This document shows, piece by piece, positions 58,046 to 64,000 of a stretch of DNA of 64,000 bases (its first letter is position 1; each line of letters begins with the position of its first letter). The stretch lies in NCBI RefSeq assembly GCF_006547145.1, contig NZ_CP041244.1, positions 620,001 through 684,000 of the forward strand. The letters run 5' to 3'. A program made the position numbers and the translations under genes. The notes beneath the pieces were generated by a model. That model saw nothing but the letters and a program-made list of their open reading frames with translations, made no database searches and was not told the origin of the DNA. The DNA is from Actinomadura sp. WMMA1423 (GTDB lineage: Bacteria; Actinomycetota; Actinomycetes; Streptosporangiales; Streptosporangiaceae).

Positions 58046-58441
58046 TCACGGCCAGCGGTGCTCCGGCGCCGGATCCACCAGCGCGTACTCCGCCCGAGCC
58101 GCGCGGGCCCGGCCCACGCCGATCCAGTGGTCCAGCAGCCCCCGCGACGCGCCGGCCTCCACGAGCAGCTCGGCCGCCGCGCGGTTCGCCTCCGGATGGT
58201 CGGTGGGGGCGGTGCCGAGGAGGAGCCCGGCGACCTCGGCCAGCAGGTCCGCGCGCAGCACCGGGGCGGGCTGGTGCACTGCGCCGCGGCGTGCTGGCGG
58301 GTGCACGGTCGCGATGTCCCGGAGCTCCGCGACCGCTCGAGCGCGCGCTGCGCCGGTCGGGGGGTTCCATCCGGCGAGGCGGGTTGCGGTGCCGGTGAGG
58401 CGGGAGGCGATGACGCGGTCTGGGGTCTGGCGGTAACCCAT
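58046..58441 (-). CDS. Hypothetical protein, 131 aa
   Basis: Helical Ala/Arg-rich protein (ARAVAELRDIATVHPPARRG, LRADLLAEVAGLLLG). No recognised family. Confidence 0.65.
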   Translation of the reverse strand: MGYRQTPDRVIASRLTGTATRLAGWNPPTGAARARAVAELRDIATVHPPARRGAVHQPAPVLRADLLAEVAGLLLGTAPTDHPEANRAAAELLVEAGASRGLLDHWIGVGRARAARAEYALVDPAPEHRWP

Positions 58442-58618
58442 CCGGCAAGGATAGAACGTGTTTTCGACGCAAGGTGGCGAGGGTGCGGCTGAGCTGGGCT
58501 AGTGGCGCGAGTGTGTCCATGCGGGGGACGGTAGGTGCGGCGCTGGCGGTGGCGTGGCCGAGCGGGATTCTGTGGATAACCAGGGGATCTTGGCAGGATG
58601 CGGACAGCCTCTAGACCT

Positions 58619-58639
58619 TACAGCGCAACGCTGTATAGT
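58619..58639 (+). promoter_or_regulatory. Inverted repeat overlapping a -10 box
   Basis: TACAGCG-CAA-CGCTGTA is a perfect 7-bp inverted repeat whose right end enters TATAGT (58634-58639), a good -10, about 35 bases before the next gene's start. Binding would occlude polymerase. Confidence 0.72.
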
Positions 58640-58672
58640 TGAGGGTGTCAGCAGGACACAGGGGAGGCCGAG

Positions 58673-59227
58673 ATGGACACCACCACCGCCGCGCAGCAGG
58701 CAGGCGTCACCGTCGCCACCATCCGCACTTGGTGCCGACGCAACGTCATCGCCGCCATCAAGCGCGCCGGCCGGTGGACCATCGACGCCGCCTCCCTCAT
58801 CCGCCGCATTGAGATTGGCAGGAAGGGCGCCATGGAAGCCCCGATCCACCTGAGCAGCAAGCGAGTCCCCGGCATGCTCGTCGCTGTCGGCTCCGCCTCC
58901 ACCCTGGCCTCCGCCTACAGCAACGGCACGCCCGTCACCCTCGCCGGGAAGTTCGCCGGTGAGCGCGTCTACCTCGGCCACACCCGGCAGACCTGGGACG
59001 ACGGTGTCACCGTCGAGACCCTCGGCCGGGCGGGCGAGACCTGGACGCACGAGGGCATGCAGATCGCCGCCTACCACCTCGACCTCACCCGGCTCCAGGA
59101 GGCGCCCCGCCTCGCGGAGCTGGTCCGCCAGGTCGAGAACCGCCGGATCCAGCGTGCGATGGACGTCGAGGCCCGCGCCGCCGCCAAGGAGCACGAGCTT
59201 GAGCACGGCAGCGAGGACGGTGCTTGA
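58673..59227 (+). CDS. MerR/excisionase-like HTH protein, 184 aa
   Basis: The first 45 residues form an excisionase/MerR-type winged helix (TTTAAQQAGVTVATIRTWCR; AGRWTIDAASLIRRIE). A unique C-terminal domain with helix ELVRQVENRRIQRAMDVEAR follows. GGGGAGG precedes the ATG. The inverted repeat over its promoter suggests autoregulation. A directionality factor is possible but unproven. Confidence 0.8.
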   Translation: MDTTTAAQQAGVTVATIRTWCRRNVIAAIKRAGRWTIDAASLIRRIEIGRKGAMEAPIHLSSKRVPGMLVAVGSASTLASAYSNGTPVTLAGKFAGERVYLGHTRQTWDDGVTVETLGRAGETWTHEGMQIAAYHLDLTRLQEAPRLAELVRQVENRRIQRAMDVEARAAAKEHELEHGSEDGA

Positions 59228-59823
59228 TGACACTGCACCTGTACCTGAGGGACGGCGCCCGTCAACCCGACGTCATCGATTCCGACCGTCTCAGTCCCCG
59301 GGCGCGTGCTCTGGCGGAGGCGATCGCGTCGGGCCCGGCCAGCGACACCGGCAAAGGGGTGATCACGTGCATGCGCCGTGACGCCCTGGAGGGGATGACC
59401 GTCGCCCAGGCGGCTAAGGCGATCATGGATGATGACCTGTCCCCGCAGTCGCTGGCGTCAGTGGGCTGGCGGTCATGGTCGCGGTATCCGGCCGCCTCGG
59501 CGATGGATCCGCACGAGTACCTGGAGATCCAGGCCCGGCGGATCCCCGGAGACTGGGTGATCATCGGGCATGCGTACGCGCCAGGACCGCAAGCGCAGGC
59601 GGCCGTGGCTGATCAGGGGATCACGGCGTCGGAGGTACTGGAGACACTGCGGCGGCTGGGCCGTCCCGTGGCGCCAGGGACATGGCGGTCCTACGTCGCG
59701 CGGGGGCAAGCGCCTCGCCCGGTACGGCACGTCGGGACCACTCCGCTGTGGGAACGGCAGGCCGTGGTCGACTGGGCACAAGCACCGCGCCGCCCTGGGA
59801 CCCGCACCGACCTGACCCGCTGA
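59227..59823 (+). CDS. Hypothetical protein with C-terminal HTH, 198 aa
   Basis: The C-terminal 50 residues look like a DNA-binding HTH (LGRPVAPGTWRSYVARGQAP followed by PLWERQAVVDWA). The N-terminal part is unassigned. Shares a base with the preceding stop (TGATG), so it is cotranscribed. Confidence 0.75.
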   Translation: MTLHLYLRDGARQPDVIDSDRLSPRARALAEAIASGPASDTGKGVITCMRRDALEGMTVAQAAKAIMDDDLSPQSLASVGWRSWSRYPAASAMDPHEYLEIQARRIPGDWVIIGHAYAPGPQAQAAVADQGITASEVLETLRRLGRPVAPGTWRSYVARGQAPRPVRHVGTTPLWERQAVVDWAQAPRRPGTRTDLTR

Positions 59824-59842
59824 CCTCAGGCACGACGAAGAG

Positions 59843-59886
59843 CGCCCCGCTCCCCCGGCCGCCGAAGCGGTCGAGAGAGCGGGGCG
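59843..59886. terminator. Bidirectional terminator hairpin
   Basis: A 10-bp stem (CGCCCCGCTC/GAGCGGGGCG) between the plus-strand regulator pair and the end of the phage late operon read on the minus strand. Confidence 0.72.
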
Positions 59887-59927
59887 GTTCCTCGCGTCGG
59901 GCTTCGCTGCCCGGCGAACAGTTCAGA

Positions 59928-60191
59928 TCAGGGCTGCACCTTCGGATACGTCGCCGGCGCGCGGCGCAGCCCGAGAGCCACCAGGAACCGGCCCGCCTGC
60001 GGGTAGCGCTCCTCGATCGCGCGAGCCGCAGCGTAGTAGGCGCCGATCACCACAGCGGCAGAGCCGAGCTTCAGCATGGTGCTGGCGTCCTCGTCGACGA
60101 TCACACCGAAGTGGACGGCGAGCCACGCCAGGGCGGCCCCGATCCCAGTCGAGACCCACGTCCTGATCAGGGACACGGCGTAGTCGGACAT
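59928..60191 (-). CDS. Phage small membrane protein, putative holin, 87 aa
   Basis: Two hydrophobic helices (about 9-28: IRTWVSTGIGAALAWLAVHF; about 40-58: LKLGSAAVVIGAYYAAARAI) and a basic tail. Size, topology and place just after the endolysin gene fit an actinophage holin. Confidence 0.72.
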   Translation of the reverse strand: MSDYAVSLIRTWVSTGIGAALAWLAVHFGVIVDEDASTMLKLGSAAVVIGAYYAAARAIEERYPQAGRFLVALGLRRAPATYPKVQP

Positions 60192-60234
60192 TGCGACCCC
60201 CTTCAGGCCATGGACGGCGCACGCCGCCCCATGT

Positions 60235-60408
60235 TCATTCGCTGGCGACGGCGTCCGCGACGGCACGTGCGGCTGCGCGCCAGGCGTTCTGGATGCGGTC
60301 GCCCAGGTCCTCCCAGGCGGGCATCGGCTCGCCGCGGAAGTTCTTGCGGTCGGTGGTCTCGCCGTACGCGGCGTACGCGGCCTCGGCGAGCTGGTCGATG
60401 TCAGGCAC
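60235..60408 (-). CDS. Small hypothetical phage protein, 57 aa
   Basis: GTG start with GGAGGAG a few bases upstream. Reads VPDIDQLAEAAYAAYGETTD, then PAWEDLGDRIQNAWRAAARA, a soluble helical protein. Small proteins of this AYxAYG/W..L type are common beside lysis genes in actinophages. Confidence 0.68.
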   Translation of the reverse strand: MPDIDQLAEAAYAAYGETTDRKNFRGEPMPAWEDLGDRIQNAWRAAARAVADAVASE

Positions 60409-60506
60409 AGGTCTCCTCCGGACAGGTTGCAGAGGGGCCGGAAAATATGACGGAGAATATGCCGACGCAGGTCAGGGAGCCCTCGGCTGCCCGGTGTTGG
60501 CGCCGG

Positions 60507-61244
60507 TCAGTGGACGCGCAGCAGGACCGGCCAGGTCTGCCGCCCGACGATCCCGTCGTCGTCGACACCGCCCCACCGTTGCACGGCCCTCACTGCCGCC
60601 TCAGTCTTGGCGTCGAACGTGCCCGTCATGCGCACCTCGGGGTGGCTGCGCGCGAGCAGCAGCCCCTGCAGCGACTCGACGTGCTCGCCGGTGTCGCCTC
60701 GGCTGAGCTCGGGGAGTTTCTTCATCATGACCTCCTGCCAGGTCTCTGCGGACGGAGCCGACGACGGGCTGCCGCCGCTGGGGTAGGCCGGGCGGCCGAG
60801 CCCGGCGATGACGCCGGCGTCGCGGACGCGGCGGCGCACGGAGTCGCTGGTGTTGCCCTCGATCGTCTGAACCCGGCCGCCGCCGAGCACGGCCTCGACC
60901 AGGCCGACGTGGTCGATCGCGCCGATGCCGTCGGTGCCGCCCCAGTCGAAGAACACAATGTCGCCCGGCTTGGCGGCGTTGACGTTCGCGGTCGTCCCGG
61001 CGTGCCAGCGTCCGGCCTTCTGGAAGTCCTGCGCGTGCCACACCGTGTAGGCGCGGTCACCGCCCGGCAGCACCGCGCTGGTGTTCCCGCTGTGCCGCGC
61101 CCAGTAGGTGATGGCCATGTCGCACCAGGACGCGCGGAGGAACTCGTCGCCTTCCCGGGTCGCGTACTCCCTCGTGATCGCGTTCGGGCGCCCGGACATG
61201 CCCAGCGTCTTGCGGGCCTCGGCGATCATGCGCGCGGCGGTCAT
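60507..61244 (-). CDS. Endolysin: CHAP amidase/peptidase plus peptidoglycan-binding domain, 245 aa
   Basis: CHAP catalytic Cys in RASWCDMAITYWAR (about 41), His in AIDHVGLVEAVLGGG (about 111) and the polar third residue near TIEGNTS. A Ser/Pro linker precedes a C-terminal PG_binding_1 domain (LSRGDTGEHVESLQGLLLAR ... DGIVGRQTWPVLL). It digests the host wall at lysis. ATGA overlap downstream of a small gene of the late operon. Confidence 0.9.
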   Translation of the reverse strand: MTAARMIAEARKTLGMSGRPNAITREYATREGDEFLRASWCDMAITYWARHSGNTSAVLPGGDRAYTVWHAQDFQKAGRWHAGTTANVNAAKPGDIVFFDWGGTDGIGAIDHVGLVEAVLGGGRVQTIEGNTSDSVRRRVRDAGVIAGLGRPAYPSGGSPSSAPSAETWQEVMMKKLPELSRGDTGEHVESLQGLLLARSHPEVRMTGTFDAKTEAAVRAVQRWGGVDDDGIVGRQTWPVLLRVH

Positions 61245-61384
61245 GCCGGGCCTTCCTCGTCGGCCTTGTCCTCGCCGCGGAAGACGCCGTCGGCGTCGGG
61301 CGGGCCGTACAGGTCTTTCAGCACGGCCTCCTCATCCCCCTCGGTCGGCCCCGCTTCCGGGTCCGGGATCTCCGTACGTGCCAT
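61241..61384 (-). CDS. Small acidic phage protein, 47 aa
   Basis: MARTEIPDPEAGPTEGDEEA, strongly acidic, ending in a disordered tail. AAGGAG precedes ATG 61384. Overlaps the endolysin start. Function unknown. Confidence 0.65.
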   Translation of the reverse strand: MARTEIPDPEAGPTEGDEEAVLKDLYGPPDADGVFRGEDKADEEGPA

Positions 61385-61413
61385 GGGTGGCTCCTTCCTT
61401 GCAGGAAGCGGCA

Positions 61414-61746
61414 TCAGCGCTTCCTCGCCTCGTCGCGGCGGAACGCGGGCCTGATCTGGCGGCGCCACAGCAGCCCGACGCGCCACACCATCAGGACAGC
61501 GACCACGCTGTAGACCGCCGTGCGGCCGACCTCGTCACCGGCGGTGGGCGGCGGCGCCGCGAAGATCGACCGGTAGGCCAGCCAGGACAGAATGAGCGCG
61601 AGACCGCCGGTGAACGACATCAGGTGCCGGCCCTCGCCGGACCGCCACCACGGCGCGGTCAGGTGGTACAGGCCGCAGAACGCAACCGCGCTGGCCAGCG
61701 CCAGCCACAGCGCGATGGTCCCGGCCAGGTGCACTTCATGGATCAA
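61414..61746 (-). CDS. Phage membrane protein, 110 aa
   Basis: Three hydrophobic helices (about 8-28, 43-60, 73-92) and a basic C-terminus (RRQIRPAFRRDEARKR). In the lysis region, so possibly a second holin-like or antiholin protein. ATGA overlap with the next gene upstream. Confidence 0.72.
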   Translation of the reverse strand: MIHEVHLAGTIALWLALASAVAFCGLYHLTAPWWRSGEGRHLMSFTGGLALILSWLAYRSIFAAPPPTAGDEVGRTAVYSVVAVLMVWRVGLLWRRQIRPAFRRDEARKR

Positions 61747-61946
61747 CGCCCCTCCTTCAACGCGCGCTCGATGGCCTCAGCGAGGTGGTTACGTTCGCGC
61801 ATGGCGCGGATCCGTTCGGCGAGGCGGTGACCGGCCTCATCTCGGCGACGACTCTCAGCGAGCCGCTCTGACGCACGCTCCAACGCCTCATCGGCGCGGG
61901 CCTGCTCGCCATCGTCCGGATGCTCGTGCTTCCACGGCCACCTCAT
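61743..61946 (-). CDS. Short helical phage protein, 67 aa
   Basis: MRWPWKHEHPDDGEQARADE followed by one long amphipathic helix (ALERASERLAESRRRDEAGH, then IRAMRERNHLAEAIERALKE). Resembles the DUF7620-type small actinophage proteins near tail/lysis genes (from memory). ATGA overlaps both sides. Confidence 0.7.
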   Translation of the reverse strand: MRWPWKHEHPDDGEQARADEALERASERLAESRRRDEAGHRLAERIRAMRERNHLAEAIERALKEGR

Positions 61947-62230
61947 CGGCGAGCCCTCTCGATCAGCGACGACAGCAGCTGCGTGTGGAGTTCCGCGGCC
62001 TCGGTAAGCGAGTCGAGGCGTCCTTCGAACGCGTCGATGCGTTCTTCGGACTTGTGGCACGAGGCCTCCCACTTGTCGGCCCGGCGCTCTTCGCGTTCCA
62101 GAACGCTGCGCGGCACCAGGTCGCCTCTGACGATCGCGCGGACGACCAGACCCACAGCGCCGAGCAGGAGAAGGACCACTCCGCCGGCGACGAGGGTCTG
62201 CCATGGGATCTGCGCCAGGGCCGCGGTCAA
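61943..62230 (-). CDS. Phage membrane/coiled-coil protein, 95 aa
   Basis: TTG start overlapping the tail-gene stop (TTGA). One hydrophobic helix (TLVAGGVVLLLLGAVGLVVR) followed by a coiled coil (EERRADKWEASCHKSEERID; LDSLTEAAELHTQLLSSLIE). Fits a holin-like or tail-associated membrane protein of actinophages. Confidence 0.7.
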   Translation of the reverse strand: MTAALAQIPWQTLVAGGVVLLLLGAVGLVVRAIVRGDLVPRSVLEREERRADKWEASCHKSEERIDAFEGRLDSLTEAAELHTQLLSSLIERARR

Positions 62231-63147
62231 GTTGCCTCCGGGGTTTGGATCGTGGCGTCCCAGACGTTGCCGTCGCGCGCGGCCTTGATCCCCGAGTACG
62301 GGGGCTGGCCGCTCTTGGCGGGGGCCTTCAGCTTCACCTGGGAGATGCGGACCTCGCCGATGACCGCCTGCGGGACCGTGAGCTTCACCTGGGCGATGTG
62401 CAGCAGGGGCGCGTCGCCGGGGTTCGGGGCGAGGAGTTTGACCTGGGAGATCCGCAGCTCGGGTGGATCTGCTGGCGTGTACTTGTAGGTCGCGACGGCC
62501 GCGGTGTACGTGCTGGAGGACGACAGGGTGAGGGTCCCCTGCTGCGCGCCGGTCGCGTTGACGTACTGCCAGGCGACCTGGAGCGCGCGGTCGCTGGAGC
62601 CCGCGGAGGTCTCGACCTTCGCGCCGCCCGTCCACCCGGCCGGGATCGTCACGGTCCGGCCGCTGCCGAACCCGTAGATGGCGTAGACGAGTTCGTGCGC
62701 CTGCGCGGTGGTGGCGGTCGACCCCGTCGACAGCGAGGTCCCGGACGGTGCGGTGTTCCCGGTCGTCTGGGTCTGGTCCAGCGGCGAGGTGTCGACGTCA
62801 TCGAACGCGTCGGCTTGCAGGCACCACCGTGAGCGGGTGCCGCCGGACACCGTGACCGTGATGGTGTCGCCAACCTGCAAGGCCGTCGTGAGTCTCGCAC
62901 GCAACACCGCACCGGCGACCGTTGAGTTGGAGGTACCGCCGGCCGTCACATCTGGTGTCGTGCTCCAGGTGTTACTGCGCGAGTCGGCGACTGCGGAGAT
63001 GGTCGCCACGCCGGTCCCACCGCCAGCCTCCCAGATGATGCCGACCAGAACGGTCGACCCGACAGCGGCGCCGGCCGTCAGCGTGATCGCGACGCTCGAG
63101 GCTGCCGAGGACTGCGTCTTGGTGCCCAGGACACCCAGGTGCGCCAT
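62227..63147 (-). CDS. Phage minor tail/fibre protein, 306 aa
   Basis: Ser/Thr/Gly/Val-rich beta protein typical of receptor-binding tail components. The last third carries three tandem near-copies: LRISQVKLLAP, LHIAQVKLTVP and VRISQVKLKAP, a beta-repeat. ATG 63147. Second in the visible late cluster; paralogous to the upstream partial protein (both have VDDARI/VADSRS-NTW-type modules). Confidence 0.78.
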   Translation of the reverse strand: MAHLGVLGTKTQSSAASSVAITLTAGAAVGSTVLVGIIWEAGGGTGVATISAVADSRSNTWSTTPDVTAGGTSNSTVAGAVLRARLTTALQVGDTITVTVSGGTRSRWCLQADAFDDVDTSPLDQTQTTGNTAPSGTSLSTGSTATTAQAHELVYAIYGFGSGRTVTIPAGWTGGAKVETSAGSSDRALQVAWQYVNATGAQQGTLTLSSSSTYTAAVATYKYTPADPPELRISQVKLLAPNPGDAPLLHIAQVKLTVPQAVIGEVRISQVKLKAPAKSGQPPYSGIKAARDGNVWDATIQTPEAT

Positions 63148-63159
63148 GTCCGCGCCCCG

Positions 63160-64000
63160 TCAGCTCAGGTCCGCGGCGAAGGTGAGCCGCAGCGCCGAGT
63201 AGTCGCTGATCGCGTTCGCCTCGCCGCTGCTGAGGGTGTGGGTGTAGGTCGCGAACGAGCCGGTCACGGCCTGCGTCCACGTGGCGATCGTCGTGGGGCC
63301 CTGCTTCAGGGTGACGATGACGTTCCCGGCCGACGCGCCTGCGGCATAGCAGCCTCGGAACTCGACCGTGTGACCGGACCCCGAGTTCGGGTCGATCAGC
63401 GCGGCCATGCCGACCTGGATGAACCCGCCGTCTGCGAGTTGGACGTAGCTGGTGTCAACGTTGGCTGCGAGGTTGGCGTACGGCCCGGAGCCGCCGCCCG
63501 GTGCAGGGACGCCCACCGCGCCGTCCGAGTCGATGTCGCTGACGGGGCGGGACACCTGCGTGGTCGAGATCGGCGTGAGGCCGATGGTGAACATCGCTGC
63601 CTTGCCGGACGCGGCGCCGGCGACGAGGGACTCTCCGCCGTAGGAGCCGAGGGTGGCCGCCGCCTTGTCCTGCACGGTCGCGGTCACGTGCCCGGACAGG
63701 TTGGTGTTGTCGAGGCTGTCTTGCCGCTTGGTGTAGCCACTCACCGTGCCCCAGCTCTGTGTGGCGGAGTCGGACTGGACGGCGGCGATGATGATGCGGG
63801 CGTTGTCGACGGTGGTGGTCGCGGTCGGTGTGGTGTGTGACGCGGTCGCGATCGTCTCGGACGCCGCGGCGGCGACGTTGATGGGGCTGACGGGGTCCGT
63901 CCCGCTGTACGCGGCGATGATCGCGCAGGACTTGCCGGTGCCGGGGGTGATGAGGGTGACGGTGGCGCCTGGGTCGCCGGACTGCGCGACGCGGTAGTAC
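63160..64000 (-). CDS. Phage minor tail protein, 5' end outside the window, at least 280 aa
   Basis: The frame is open from the window edge to the stop at 63160. Beta-rich sequence with TVTLITPGTGKSCAIIAAYS, ARIIIAAVQSDSATQSWGTV and a C-terminal YTHTLSSGEANAISDYSALR that looks like the strand-rich cap found at the C-terminus of tail proteins. Transcribed leftward with the tail/lysis genes. Confidence 0.75.
   Translation of the reverse strand, partial: YYRVAQSGDPGATVTLITPGTGKSCAIIAAYSGTDPVSPINVAAAASETIATASHTTPTATTTVDNARIIIAAVQSDSATQSWGTVSGYTKRQDSLDNTNLSGHVTATVQDKAAATLGSYGGESLVAGAASGKAAMFTIGLTPISTTQVSRPVSDIDSDGAVGVPAPGGGSGPYANLAANVDTSYVQLADGGFIQVGMAALIDPNSGSGHTVEFRGCYAAGASAGNVIVTLKQGPTTIATWTQAVTGSFATYTHTLSSGEANAISDYSALRLTFAADLS

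Noticed and set aside
1..64000. tRNA, rRNA or CRISPR loci
   Set aside because: Reading both strands, I found none that I could support.

Overview
The window is high-GC DNA from an actinomycete. The DUF397/XRE regulator pair, the DUF574-type methyltransferase, frequent GTG starts, G+C-saturated third codon positions and Streptomyces-plasmid-like conjugation genes all fit Actinobacteria. Streptosporangiales/Actinomadura is my guess at the lineage; the sequence does not prove it.

Left part (1-21.75 kb): ordinary chromosome. It holds a fused anthranilate synthase TrpE(G) with a readable tryptophan attenuator (12-codon leader peptide with three Trp codons); a DUF3311 + sodium:solute symporter pair; a decayed TnpB copy beside a LacI headpiece remnant; a TetR-cupin pair; a secreted M36 metallopeptidase; and an L-arabinose region. 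The arabinose genes all lie on the minus strand in the order lacI-type regulator, araB, araD, araA, aldose 1-epimerase, sugar-binding lipoprotein, permease, ATPase. Two lac-like operators sit before lacI and on the araB start codon, so uptake, anomer conversion and catabolism look co-regulated. A glutathione-independent formaldehyde dehydrogenase follows on the plus strand.

Element part (21.75 kb to the right edge): the chromosome stops inside the last 28 codons of an acyl-CoA dehydrogenase gene, and no other part of that gene is in the window. I read this as the left boundary of an integrated element extending past 64 kb. Its modules are: (a) 21.9-25.5 kb, small plus-strand genes behind a 12-bp perfect inverted repeat; (b) 25.6-37.3 kb, a translationally coupled minus-strand operon of about 22 small genes headed by a winged-helix/initiator-like gene that contains five iterons; (c) 37.4-46.8 kb, a plus-strand transfer-like module with NUDIX protein, DUF1707 protein, DUF2637/Spd-like membrane protein, FtsK/TraB-like translocase, small membrane proteins and a tyrosine recombinase, with a dense CGTACG repeat field just upstream of the translocase; (d) 46.8-59.8 kb, regulators and cargo: twin operator-promoters with a small RHH-like protein, a WhiJ-like pair, an intact TnpB, a GntR repressor, a GNAT enzyme and two XRE/TPR-type regulators; (e) 59.9-64 kb, phage late genes read leftward from beyond the edge: tail proteins, membrane/holin-like proteins, and a CHAP endolysin.

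The most interesting reading is a hybrid in which an AICE/plasmid-type replication and DNA-translocation block shares one integration with phage tail and lysis genes. Two adjacent or nested elements remain possible because the right boundary is not visible. I see no tRNA, rRNA or CRISPR array.
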